Positions 9,789 through 17,989 of a DNA stretch of 64,000 nucleotides are shown here, piece after piece (position 1 is the stretch's first letter; every line of letters begins with the position of its first letter). The stretch is from Piscinibacter gummiphilus (GTDB lineage Bacteria > Pseudomonadota > Gammaproteobacteria > Burkholderiales > Burkholderiaceae_C). The position numbers and the translations under genes were made by a program. The notes under the pieces were generated by a model. It did not search any database. It saw only the letters and a list, made by a program, of their open reading frames with translations, and had not been told where the DNA came from. The DNA is taken from assembly GCF_002116905.1 (NCBI RefSeq), contig NZ_CP015118.1:930001-994000 (forward strand). The letters are read 5' to 3'.

Positions 9789-10697
9789 TTAACCCTTGAC
9801 GGCGCCGGCCGTCAGGCCACGCACGAAATATTTGCCGGCGATCACGTACACGAGCAGCGTGGGCAGGCCCGCGATCAGCGCGGCGGCCATGTCGACGTTG
9901 TATTCCTTGACGGAACTCGTGGTGTTCGCGAGGTTGTTCAGGCCCACGGTCACCGGCTTGGAGTCGGCACCCGAGAAGACCACCCCGAACAGGAAGTCGT
10001 TCCAGATCTGCGTGAACTGCCAGATCAGGCACACGACGATGATGGGCGTCGACAGCGGCAGCACGATGCGCGTGAAGATGCGCCAGAAGCTCGCGCCGTC
10101 CAGCATCGCCGCCTTGATCAACTCGTCCGGCAGCGCCGCGTAGTAGTTGCGGAAGAACAGCGTGGTGCCGGGCAGGCCGCACAGCAGGTGGACGAGGATC
10201 AGGCCCCACACCGAGCTCGCGATGCCGAGCCAGCCGAGCACCTGCGACATCGGCAGCAGGATCACCTGCAGCGGCATGAACACGCCGAACAGCAGCAGCG
10301 CGAACATCGTCTCGCTGCCCTTGAACTTCCACTTGCTGAGCACGTAGCCGTTGATGCCGCCGAGCGCGGTGGACACCAGCACGGCCGGCACCACGATCAT
10401 CACCGAGTTCCAGAAGAACGGCTGCAGGCCGTTGCAGTCCGCGCCGGTGCAGGCGGTGGACCAGGCCTTGCCGAACGCGGCGAAGTCGACGGCGTGGGGC
10501 AGGGCCAGCAGCGAGCCGCCGCGGATCTCGTCCATCGACTTGATGGACGTGACGACCATCACGTACAGCGGCAGCAGGAAGAAGGCGGCGAAGCCGATCA
10601 GCACGGCCCACAGCAGCCAGCGCTGCCAGGTGAGCGAGCGGCTGGGCGCCGGGGCGGACGCGGCGGGCGCGCCCAGGGTGGTGGCGCTGCTGCTCAT
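9789..10697 (-). CDS. Sugar ABC transporter permease (GtsC/MalG type)
   Basis: 302 residues from ATG 10697, which overlaps the stop of the preceding permease by 4 bp (ATGA). Six predicted membrane segments, and the ABC-permease EAA loop DELIKAAMLDGASFWRIF. The C-terminus FVRGLTAGAVKG is typical of MalG-like CUT1 permeases. Pairs with the 10694-11590 permease to form the membrane channel of the glucose-type importer. Confidence 0.92.
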   Translation of the reverse strand: MSSSATTLGAPAASAPAPSRSLTWQRWLLWAVLIGFAAFFLLPLYVMVVTSIKSMDEIRGGSLLALPHAVDFAAFGKAWSTACTGADCNGLQPFFWNSVMIVVPAVLVSTALGGINGYVLSKWKFKGSETMFALLLFGVFMPLQVILLPMSQVLGWLGIASSVWGLILVHLLCGLPGTTLFFRNYYAALPDELIKAAMLDGASFWRIFTRIVLPLSTPIIVVCLIWQFTQIWNDFLFGVVFSGADSKPVTVGLNNLANTTSSVKEYNVDMAAALIAGLPTLLVYVIAGKYFVRGLTAGAVKG

Positions 10698-11590
10698 CGC
10701 TTGGTGCTCCGGAGTTCGCTGTAGAGGTACGGCACGACGATGGCCGCCACGACGGCGAGCATCACGGTGGCCGAGGCGGCGCCGAGGTTGATCTGGCCGC
10801 GGGTGAACGCCATCGAGTACATGTAGGTGGCGGGCAGGTCCGTGGCGAAGCCCGGGCCGCCGGCGGTGAGGGCCATCACGAGGTCGAAGCTCTTGATGGC
10901 GATGTGCGACAGCACCATGATGGTGGAGAAGAACACCGGCCGCAGGCTCGGGATCAGGATGCGCCAGTAGATGCGGGGCAGCGAGGCACCGTCCACCTGG
11001 GCGGCCTTGATGATCGAGTCGTCGATGCCGCGCAGGCCGGCGAGGAACAGGGCCATCACGAAGCCCGCGCTCTGCCAGATGCCGGCGATGGCCACGCAGT
11101 AGATGGCCTTGTCGGGGTCCACCAGCCAGTCGAACGTGAAGCTCTCGAACCCCCAGCCGCGCACGGTGGCCTCGATGCCGAGGCCGGGGTTCAGGATCCA
11201 CTTCCACGCGGTGCCGGTGACGATGAAGCTCAGCGCCATCGGGTACAGGTAGATGGTGCGGAGCACGCCTTCCTGGCGGATCTTCTGGTCGAGCAGCACG
11301 GCCAGCAGCAGGCCGAGGGCGAGCGCACCGCCGATGAACAGCGTGGCGAAGATGGCCAGGTTCCACGAGGCCACCTGGAAGCGGTCGCTCTCGAAGAGGT
11401 TGATGTAGGGCTCGATGCCGGCGAACTCGTAGTTCGGCAGCAGGCGCGAGGCCGACACCGAGAAGTACGCGTTCCACAGGATCAGCCCGTAGATGAAGAG
11501 GAAGCCGAGGACGAACGACGGGGCGACGACGAGCTTCGGGAGCCAGTCGATGCGCGGCCGGGCCGGCGAGGTGCTGGGGGTTTGACTCAT
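10694..11590 (-). CDS. Sugar ABC transporter permease (GtsB/MalF type)
   Basis: 298 residues. Six membrane segments starting at LVVAPSFVLGFLFIYGLILW; the EAA loop reads DSIIKAAQVDGASLPRIYW. It lacks the long periplasmic insert of true MalF, so it belongs with glucose/glycerol-phosphate-type CUT1 permeases. Translationally coupled to the downstream permease by a 4-bp overlap. Lies 87 bp after the binding-protein gene, with a strong hairpin in that gap. Confidence 0.92.
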   Translation of the reverse strand: MSQTPSTSPARPRIDWLPKLVVAPSFVLGFLFIYGLILWNAYFSVSASRLLPNYEFAGIEPYINLFESDRFQVASWNLAIFATLFIGGALALGLLLAVLLDQKIRQEGVLRTIYLYPMALSFIVTGTAWKWILNPGLGIEATVRGWGFESFTFDWLVDPDKAIYCVAIAGIWQSAGFVMALFLAGLRGIDDSIIKAAQVDGASLPRIYWRILIPSLRPVFFSTIMVLSHIAIKSFDLVMALTAGGPGFATDLPATYMYSMAFTRGQINLGAASATVMLAVVAAIVVPYLYSELRSTKR

Positions 11591-11600
11591 GAAGTGGGTG

Positions 11601-11631
11601 GCCCGGGGCGGACTCGTGATCCGCCCCGGGC
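11601..11631. other. Intercistronic 12-bp hairpin after the sugar-binding-protein gene
   Basis: Perfect stem, left arm 11601-11612 and right arm 11620-11631, with a 7-nt loop, between the binding-protein and permease genes. No T-run follows on the minus strand, so it is more likely an mRNA stabiliser or partial terminator that raises binding-protein expression over the permeases. Confidence 0.6.
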
Positions 11632-11677
11632 CGGTCTCCTGCGGGCTAGCTGAGGAAAGGTCGGTCGAGGACCCGGA

Positions 11678-12937
11678 TCACTTGGCCTTGGCGGCGGACA
11701 CGAGCTTGTCCATCACCTGTTCCGGCGTGTCCTTCTCGCTGTTCCAGTACTGCGACACCACGTCCTTGATGGCACCTTCGGCGGCGCTCGACACGGCCAT
11801 GCCGTGGGCGATCGACGGCACGAGGCTGCCGGCCTTCGACGTCTCGACGAAGTCCTTCGACGACTGCTTGGCGCAGCTGTCGAACTTGTCGAGGTTCATG
11901 TTCAGGCGGACCGGGATGGAACCCTTGTTCAGGTTGAACAGCTCCTGGAAGGCGGGCGACATGATCGCGCCGGCCAGGTTCTTCTGGGCCTTGATGTTCG
12001 CTTCGTTCTTCAGCTGGAACATGGCGAAGCTGTCGACGTTGTAGGTGTAGGCCTTCGACGTGCCCGGTGCGGCCACGCATTCGAAGTCCTTGCCCGGCGT
12101 CTTGCCGGCGGCGATGAACTCGCCCTTGGCCCAGTCGCCCATCAGCTGCATGCCGGCTTCGCCGCGGATGACCATCGCCGTGGCGAGGTTCCAGTCACGG
12201 CCCGGAGCGTTCTTGTCGGTGTAGTCCTTGACCTTCTTGAAGGTGGTCAGGACTTCCTTCATCTTCGCGCTCTTGAGCGTGGCGGGGTCCAGCTGCACGA
12301 GGGCCTTCTTGTAGAAGTCGGCACCACCGACGCCGAGGGCGACGTCTTCGAAGATGGTGAAGTCCTGCCAGCTCTGGCCACCGTGGGCGAGCGGGATCAG
12401 GCCGGCCTTCTTGATGGCTTCGGCGGCGGTGAAGAACTCGGCCCAGGTGGTGGGCGCCTTCACGTTGGCCTTCTTCAGCACTTCGGGGTTGACCCACAGC
12501 CAGTTCACGCGGTGCACGTTGACCGGCGCGGCGATGTAGTGGCCCTTGTACTTGAGGCCGTCGGCGATGGCCTTGGGCAGGTTGGCGTCCCAGTTGTCGG
12601 CCTTGGCGACGTCGTCGAGGTTGGCGAGCACGCCTTCCTTCGCCCAGTCCTGCAGCGACGGGCCCTTGATCTGGGCTGCCGACGGCGGGTTGCCGGACAC
12701 GACGCGCGACTTGAGCACGGTCATGGCCGAGTCGCCACCACCACCAGCCACGGCGAAGTCTTTCCACGTGTCGCCCTTGGCCTGCATCGTGGCGGCGAGG
12801 GCCTTCGCGGCCTTGGCTTCACCACCCGACGTCCACCAGTGCAACACCTCGACCTCGCCGGCGTGGGCCAGCAGCATGGTCGAACCCAGAGCCAGCGCGG
12901 CTGCGGCTTGCAGCGGCTTGACGGAGAACTTGCGCAT
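11678..12937 (-). CDS. Periplasmic sugar-binding protein of a glucose/mannose-type ABC importer
   Basis: 419 residues with a Sec signal peptide ending near LLAHAGEVEVLHWW. Family features: the VLHWWTSGGEAKA N-lobe strand, the DSAMTVLKSRVVSGNPP loop, VNVHRVNWLWVNP, and GEAGMQLMGDWAKGEF, all close to GtsA/glucose-binding proteins. It binds a monosaccharide in the periplasm and hands it to the two permeases downstream. The neighbouring exported beta-glucosidase (13231) would supply glucose. An AT-rich upstream block at 13069-13096 is the likely control region; 289 bp separate the gene from the upstream one. Confidence 0.9.
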   Translation of the reverse strand: MRKFSVKPLQAAAALALGSTMLLAHAGEVEVLHWWTSGGEAKAAKALAATMQAKGDTWKDFAVAGGGGDSAMTVLKSRVVSGNPPSAAQIKGPSLQDWAKEGVLANLDDVAKADNWDANLPKAIADGLKYKGHYIAAPVNVHRVNWLWVNPEVLKKANVKAPTTWAEFFTAAEAIKKAGLIPLAHGGQSWQDFTIFEDVALGVGGADFYKKALVQLDPATLKSAKMKEVLTTFKKVKDYTDKNAPGRDWNLATAMVIRGEAGMQLMGDWAKGEFIAAGKTPGKDFECVAAPGTSKAYTYNVDSFAMFQLKNEANIKAQKNLAGAIMSPAFQELFNLNKGSIPVRLNMNLDKFDSCAKQSSKDFVETSKAGSLVPSIAHGMAVSSAAEGAIKDVVSQYWNSEKDTPEQVMDKLVSAAKAK

Positions 12938-13068
12938 GTTTTTCTCTCGCTTTCAGTAGGGAGGGGAGGGCATGAGCCCCTTGAAGTCATGGAGAAAAGA
13001 TGCCGGCAGGGAGGAGCGGGGGCACCCCGGGGCACATCGACCTTCCAGGGAGATCGATCCCTCGATTC

Positions 13069-13096
13069 TTAATGAAAGATTAATTGACATTAATGA
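13069..13096. promoter_or_regulatory. AT-rich operator-like block upstream of the sugar importer operon
   Basis: In very GC-rich DNA this stretch carries TTAATGA twice (13069 and 13090, exactly 21 bp apart, two helical turns). It also carries ATTAAT-TGAC-ATTAAT (13079-13094) and TTAAT-N5-ATTAA. It lies 130-160 bp upstream of the binding-protein start. The regulator is not identified. Confidence 0.4.
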
Positions 13097-13150
13097 GTAA
13101 TAACCCTCAGGCCGGATGCGACCGGAACAGGGATGTGCGGGGGGCGGACG

Positions 13151-13196
13151 AAAAAAGGGCCGGTCCGCCCCGGCGTTCGCCGAGGCCGAACCGGCC
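13151..13196 (-). terminator. Rho-independent terminator of the beta-glucosidase gene
   Basis: On the minus strand a 7-bp outer stem (arms at 13158-13164 and 13190-13196) encloses a CGGCG-tt-CGCCG hairpin. It is followed by a run of six T (complement of 13151-13156). It begins 34 bases after the beta-glucosidase stop. Confidence 0.75.
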
Positions 13197-13230
13197 ATGA
13201 GCCCCAGAGGAAAAGGAAACCGTCAGCGGG

Positions 13231-15507
13231 TCAGTAGGTGAGGCCGAAGCCGAACGGGAACAGCGTGTCCGCGGCCGGGTACCCCGGCACGTCGGGCTGG
13301 TTGTCGAGGATGGCCTGCACCTTGTTCGCGAGGGCGAACGGCATCTTGCCGGCCGGCTTCACGGCGGCGCCGGTGGCGAGCACCTTGCCGCCCAGCACGT
13401 CGAGCAGTGCGGTGTTGCTCACCCCGAACCCGGCCACGATGGCGCCGGCGTCCTTCAGACCGCTGGCGTCGTCGAGCACGTACGGCTGGCGGAAGTAGAT
13501 CGCGAGCACGGTCTTGCCCGGACCCACCTCGTTCATCACCGCCTTGATCTGGTCGAGCGAGGGCGAGACGAGCCACGACTGGGCCGTGTCCATCTCGGTG
13601 AAGGACAGCATGCCGTTCTCCCACGGGAACGAGCCGCCGAACACCAGGCCGCTGTCGATGCAGGCCTTGCCGGCGTCGTCCGCCGAGAAGTCGGCCGGGG
13701 ACACGCAGCGGTCGCTCGAGCCCCAGCTCTTGCCGGTGGCCGGGTTGATGCGGCCGCCGGTGGCGGGGTCGGTGCTGCTGTAGGTGCTGGTGTACTTCGT
13801 CGTCGTCCCCGGCACGAGCCGGTTGTTCGACACCTCGACGCGGATGATCGCGACGTCGTGCCCCGCGGCGCTCGGCCGCGCGCCGCCGACCAGCGCCTCG
13901 CCGTCGGTCACCGTGTAGCCGTACTTGTCGACGTCGCTCTTGGCGAGGCCCATCGTGTAGACCTTGGCCCCGGCCTTCAGTGGCAGCGTCTTGCCGCCGC
14001 CGGCCTGGTCCTTGTTCTGCAGCAGCACGATCGACTTGCGCTGGATGTCGAGACCGGCGGTGCGGTTGGCATCGCTGCCGATGGCGCCCGCGGCGAGCGT
14101 GGCGTCCACGTACGGGTTCTCGAACAGGCCCAGCTGGAACTGCTCCTTCAGCAGGCGTTTGGCTGCTTCGGTCACGCGGGCCTCGGAAACGAGGTTGGCG
14201 GTGACGAGGTCGACGATCGTTTTGTTGACGTTGAAGCCCGACAGCGTCTCGGTGCCTCCGTTGATCGCCGCGGCGACGCGCTCGGCGACGCTCTTCTTCT
14301 CGAGGCCCCAGGCGCGGTCGTTGATGATGCCGGTGTCCGAGTTCACGTAGCCCTGGAAGCCCAGCTTGCCGCGCAGCAGGTCGGTCACGATCTGCTTCGA
14401 GAAGGCCATGCCGGTCTGCTCGTACGTCACGCCTTCGTACGTGACGTTGATGGGCACGCCGTAGTACGGCATCACGGACGACACGCCGGCGTCCAGTGCC
14501 GCCATGAAGGGCTTGAGGTGGTAGCCGAAGTTGCCGCCCGGGTAGACCTGGTTCTTGCCGTGGGCGTAGTGCGGGTCGAGGCCCATCTCCTGCGGGCCGC
14601 CGCCGGGGAAGTGTTTCATCGTCAGCGCCACGGCCGAGCTCGGCGACACCGATGTGCCGTCCTTGAGCGCCGTGCCCTGCAGGGTCTGCACGAGCGTCTT
14701 CATGATGTTGGCGTTGAGGTCCGCGTCCTCCGTGAAGGTCTCGTGGACGCGGTACCAGCGCGGTTCGGTCGACAGGTCGGCCATGTAGCCGTACATGCCG
14801 CGCAGGCCGATGGACTTCCACTCGTTGCCCATCACCGTCGCGAAGTTCCTGATGAGCGACATGTCGCCCGCGCCGAGCGACGCGGCGGCGAGGCCGGCCT
14901 CCTTCGGGAACTCGGTGAACGCGCCGGCGGCCTCGTTGATGCCGACGCGCGCGTCCTTCTCGTAGTGGTTGCGCGCGTTCGACTTGAACAGCGAGGGGAT
15001 GCCCAGGCGGCTCGCCTCGCTCATCGCCTGCACGGCGTTCGTGAACTCGGCCGCCTGCTGCGGCGTCACCTGGCCGGCCGCGGGCGTGGCGGTCACGACG
15101 CTGCGGAAGATGAAGCGGCGCATCTGCTGCGTCTGCACGAAGTTGGTGGCGTTCGCGGGCAGGGCGCCGGCGGTGCCGGCGTTCATCGTGTCGATGAGCA
15201 TCAGGCCGGCCTTCTCCTCGAGGGTCATCAGCGAGACGAGGTGGTCGATGCGCTCCTGCAGCGGGCGGCGCCAGTCCTCGTACACGTCGAGCGTGCCGTT
15301 GCCGTTGGCGTCCTTGAACTGCTTGCCGTCGACGGTCAGCACGGCCTTCGTGCGCACGCCGATCACGGGCTGCGGGGTCTCGGCCACGGTGTCGTCGTCC
15401 CCGCAGCCGGCCAGCAGCGATGCGGAGAGGGCGCCGGTCAGCAGGATCTTCAGGGCGACGGGGCGAGGCACCGGACGGCGGCGTGCACGAACCAGGGATT
15501 CGTTCAT
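13231..15507 (-). CDS. Exported GH3 beta-glucosidase, lipoprotein
   Basis: 758 residues from ATG 15507, with GGAG 6 nt upstream. Lipobox SLLAGC followed by acidic DDD. GH3 N-terminal barrel: LMTLEEKAGLM, MKHFPGGG, and the nucleophile region GYVNSDTGIIND with the conserved Asp. Then the second alpha/beta domain (LDIQRKSIVLLQNKD, AIYFRQPYVLDD), ending with the GFGLTY segment. Expected to release glucose from beta-linked oligosaccharides outside the cytoplasm and feed the adjacent glucose-type importer. Own terminator (13151-13196) and operator-like sequence upstream (15566-15599). Confidence 0.88.
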   Translation of the reverse strand: MNESLVRARRRPVPRPVALKILLTGALSASLLAGCGDDDTVAETPQPVIGVRTKAVLTVDGKQFKDANGNGTLDVYEDWRRPLQERIDHLVSLMTLEEKAGLMLIDTMNAGTAGALPANATNFVQTQQMRRFIFRSVVTATPAAGQVTPQQAAEFTNAVQAMSEASRLGIPSLFKSNARNHYEKDARVGINEAAGAFTEFPKEAGLAAASLGAGDMSLIRNFATVMGNEWKSIGLRGMYGYMADLSTEPRWYRVHETFTEDADLNANIMKTLVQTLQGTALKDGTSVSPSSAVALTMKHFPGGGPQEMGLDPHYAHGKNQVYPGGNFGYHLKPFMAALDAGVSSVMPYYGVPINVTYEGVTYEQTGMAFSKQIVTDLLRGKLGFQGYVNSDTGIINDRAWGLEKKSVAERVAAAINGGTETLSGFNVNKTIVDLVTANLVSEARVTEAAKRLLKEQFQLGLFENPYVDATLAAGAIGSDANRTAGLDIQRKSIVLLQNKDQAGGGKTLPLKAGAKVYTMGLAKSDVDKYGYTVTDGEALVGGARPSAAGHDVAIIRVEVSNNRLVPGTTTKYTSTYSSTDPATGGRINPATGKSWGSSDRCVSPADFSADDAGKACIDSGLVFGGSFPWENGMLSFTEMDTAQSWLVSPSLDQIKAVMNEVGPGKTVLAIYFRQPYVLDDASGLKDAGAIVAGFGVSNTALLDVLGGKVLATGAAVKPAGKMPFALANKVQAILDNQPDVPGYPAADTLFPFGFGLTY

Positions 15508-15565
15508 GAGGTACTCCAGAAAGTCGATGGGGTTCCTGTCGCGGCCGCAACAGACCAGAAGGGTC

Positions 15566-15599
15566 GTCAACACAGCGTGTTAACGTTATCTTCGTTGAC
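15566..15599. promoter_or_regulatory. LacI-family-like operator upstream of the beta-glucosidase
   Basis: GTTAACGTTATC (15579-15590), with the AACGTT core typical of LacI-family sites, nested inside a GTCAAC (15566) and GTTGAC (15594) inverted pair. It sits 59-92 bp before the ATG. The same 12-mer with one change occurs before the Bug gene at 48374. A further palindrome, TTATCGATAA, lies at 15681-15690 in the same intergenic region. Confidence 0.5.
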
Positions 15600-15715
15600 T
15601 TTGCAAGGATTGCTGATGGGGATATCCCTGTAGGAGATTGCCCACAGGCTCGGCGGCCCACCCGGATCGTTTGGGTGTGTTTATCGATAACAAGACCGCG
15701 CGCCCGAGGCGCGGG

Positions 15716-17179
15716 TCAGGTGGCGCGGCGCAGCTGGATGTGCACGCGCAGGCCGCGGGGGATGCGGCTGTGCAGCTCGACGCGGCCGTCGTGGCGCTCG
15801 ACGATCTCCTTCACGATCGCGAGGCCCAGGCCGCAGCCGCTGCCCTCGTGGGTGGCGCGGAAGAAGCGCTCGAAGACGGCCTGGTGGTGTTCCGGCGGGA
15901 TGCCGGGGCCGGAGTCCTCGACCTCGACGATGGCCTTCTGGTCCTGCGCGAGCACGCGCACGGTGACCTCCGCACCGCGTCCGGCATAGCGGATCGCGTT
16001 GTCGACGACGTTGACCACCGCCTCGCGGATCAGCAGCGCGTTGGCGTCCACCATCACGGGTTGCGGGGACCTGGCGCCGGGATCGGCCATGCCGAGGTCG
16101 ATGCCTGCGGCGAGCGCGCGCGGCACCATCTCGGCGGTGGCTTCCTCCACGGTGCGGCGCAGGTCGAAGCGCGAGCGGCCCATGCTGTTCGTGGACTCGG
16201 GCTCGGCGCGGGCAAGCGTCAGCAGCTGGCTCACCAAGTGCGCGCTGCGCGTGGCGCTGTCGTGCACGCGCTGCAGCCGGGCCTTGAGCGCCGGGTCGTC
16301 GGTCTCCTTGAGGGCCAGCTCCGTCTGGCCCTTGAGGCCGGCGAGCGGCGTGCGCAGCTGGTGGGCGGCGTCGCTGATGAAGCGCCGCTGGCCCGCCACG
16401 CTGTGCTGCACGGCGTGCAGCAGCTCGTTCAGTGCGTTGACGAGCACCCGCACCTCCTCGGGCGACGTGGCGAGCTGGATGGGCGTGAGGTTGTCGGGGG
16501 CGCGGTCGACCACGGCGTCGCGCAGGCGCGCGAGCGGCGCGAGGCCGGCGCGGATGCCGGCCCACACGATCACCGACATCAGCAGCACGAGGCCGCTGAG
16601 GGGCAGCGCCATGTCGACGAGGATCTGGCCGGCGAGCGCGTCGCGGCTCGCCCGGCTCTTGGCCACCTGCACGAGCATGGTCTGCGGCGTGTCGTCCTCG
16701 CCCCAGCCCACGTACAGCGCGGCGATGCGCACCGAGACCGGCGTGCCGTTCTGGTCGGCGACGGTGGCGTTGTAGAACACCGGGTCGTTGTAGGGCGGCA
16801 TGGTCGCCCCGTTGGGCGGCAGCGGCAGCTTGTGGTTGCCGAGGATGAACTCGCCCGGGGGCGAGCTCACCATGTAGTAGACCTTGTCGTCGGGGTCGGA
16901 CTCGATGATGTCGCGCGCGGCGCGCGGGAAGTCGATCAGCAGCCCGTTGCCGAGCGGCTTGACCTGGCGGCCGAGCGCCTGCGACGACTGGTACAGGTTG
17001 CGGTCGATCGCGAGGTTGGCGTAGCGCGCGGCGACGTTGTACGTGATGAACGCGGCCGCCGCCCACAGCACGAGCTGGGGCAGCAGCAGCCACACGAGCA
17101 GGTGCGTGCGCAGCGAGCGCGAACCGGGTGTGAGCCACGGGACCGTGCGCAGGGATTGGGAGAGGCGTTCGATGGGCAT
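15716..17179 (-). CDS. Sensor histidine kinase, TctE-like
   Basis: 487 residues from ATG 17179; a GTG three codons earlier is possible. Membrane segment at about residues 25-45 (LLVWLLLPQLVLWAAAAFI), a periplasmic sensor of about 140 residues, and a second membrane segment (LSGLVLLMSVIVWAGI). Then a linker, the HisKA box ISDAAHQLRTPLAGLK with the phosphorylated His near residue 280, and HATPase motifs NVVDNAIRYA, DSGPGIPP and GCGLGLAIV. Partner of the response regulator at 17264, 75 bp upstream; an inverted repeat fills that gap. TctDE pairs usually respond to tricarboxylates, but no tctABC genes lie here. At the end of the mal locus it could sense something related to sugar supply (inference). 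Confidence 0.85.
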   Translation of the reverse strand: MPIERLSQSLRTVPWLTPGSRSLRTHLLVWLLLPQLVLWAAAAFITYNVAARYANLAIDRNLYQSSQALGRQVKPLGNGLLIDFPRAARDIIESDPDDKVYYMVSSPPGEFILGNHKLPLPPNGATMPPYNDPVFYNATVADQNGTPVSVRIAALYVGWGEDDTPQTMLVQVAKSRASRDALAGQILVDMALPLSGLVLLMSVIVWAGIRAGLAPLARLRDAVVDRAPDNLTPIQLATSPEEVRVLVNALNELLHAVQHSVAGQRRFISDAAHQLRTPLAGLKGQTELALKETDDPALKARLQRVHDSATRSAHLVSQLLTLARAEPESTNSMGRSRFDLRRTVEEATAEMVPRALAAGIDLGMADPGARSPQPVMVDANALLIREAVVNVVDNAIRYAGRGAEVTVRVLAQDQKAIVEVEDSGPGIPPEHHQAVFERFFRATHEGSGCGLGLAIVKEIVERHDGRVELHSRIPRGLRVHIQLRRAT

Positions 17180-17188
17180 CGAAACCAC

Positions 17189-17252
17189 GTCATCCCGGCG
17201 AAGGCCGGGACCCTGTGCGCACGCCGAAGGTCCCGGCCTCCGCCGGGATGAC
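17189..17252. repeat. Dispersed inverted repeat (REP-like), copy 1
   Basis: Arms 17189-17212 and 17229-17252 match at 23 of 24 positions around a 16-nt loop; the arm core is ATCCCGGCGAAGGCCGGGA. It lies between the response-regulator and kinase genes. A diverged second copy is at 32629-32709. Such GTCATCCCGGCGAA.GCCGGGA units are widespread intergenic repeats in related bacteria (from memory). Confidence 0.7.
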
Positions 17253-17263
17253 AGCCTGCTGGA

Positions 17264-17962
17264 TCATCCCGCCGCTTCGAGCAGGTACCCGAGCCCCCGC
17301 ACCGTGCGGATCCCGAGGCCCGACCCTTCGAGCTTGCGCCGCAGCCGGTGGATGTAGACCTCCAGCGCGCCGGCGACCGTGCCCGGCTCGTTGCCTTCGC
17401 CGGCCCATGCCTGGCCGATCTGCTCCTTCGTGACGACCTTGCCCTCGTGGGAGAGCAGCAGGTCGAGCAGCAGCCACTCGCGCGGGGACAGGTCCACCGG
17501 GGACCCGCCGATCGCGGCGCGGCGGCCTTCGCGGTCGAAGCTCAGCTGGCCGCTGGTCTGCACCGGCTGGCGCGCCGGCGTGCCCACGAGGCGGGCGCGG
17601 CGCAGCAGCGCGCCGACGCGGGCTTCCAGCTCGGGGAAGTCGAACGGCTTGGTGAGGTAGTCGTCGGCCCCGGCGTTGAGGCCGGCCACGCGGCTCTCCA
17701 GGCTGTCGAGGGCGGTGAGGATCAGCAGCGGCAGCGCGGGCCGCGCGGCGTGGGCGCGCTTGAGCACCGTCAGCCCGTCGACCATCGGCAGGCCGAGGTC
17801 GATGATGCCGAGGTCGAACGGCTGGTTGAGCAGCAGGTACTCGGCCACCGCCCCGTTGTCCGCATGGACCACCTCGAAGCCGGCCTGCCGCAGGTTCGCC
17901 GACAGGGCGTCGGCCAGCGTGGGATCGTCTTCGGCGAGGAGGAGTCGGGTCGGCGTGCTCAC
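17264..17962 (-). CDS. OmpR-family response regulator, TctD-like
   Basis: 232 residues. Receiver domain: acidic pair LLAEDDPTLA, phospho-acceptor Asp in IIDLGLPMVDG (about residue 53), and Thr/Lys switch residues in ILTALD and YLTKPFD. C-terminal winged helix: LSPREWLLLDLLLSHEGKVV, VEVYIHRLRRKLEGSGLG-like stretch, IRTVRGLGYLL. Paired with the histidine kinase downstream. It follows the glucokinase-RpiR fusion by 27 bp, so it may be read through from the mal transcript. Confidence 0.88.
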   Translation of the reverse strand: MSTPTRLLLAEDDPTLADALSANLRQAGFEVVHADNGAVAEYLLLNQPFDLGIIDLGLPMVDGLTVLKRAHAARPALPLLILTALDSLESRVAGLNAGADDYLTKPFDFPELEARVGALLRRARLVGTPARQPVQTSGQLSFDREGRRAAIGGSPVDLSPREWLLLDLLLSHEGKVVTKEQIGQAWAGEGNEPGTVAGALEVYIHRLRRKLEGSGLGIRTVRGLGYLLEAAG

Positions 17963-17989
17963 GCGGCGGATTGTGGCACGGGGGCGGAA

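Noticed and set aside
15699..15713. CGCGCC-cga-GGCGCG hairpin after the histidine kinase gene as terminator
   Set aside because: Short stem with only a broken T-run (gtcttgtt); too weak to call.
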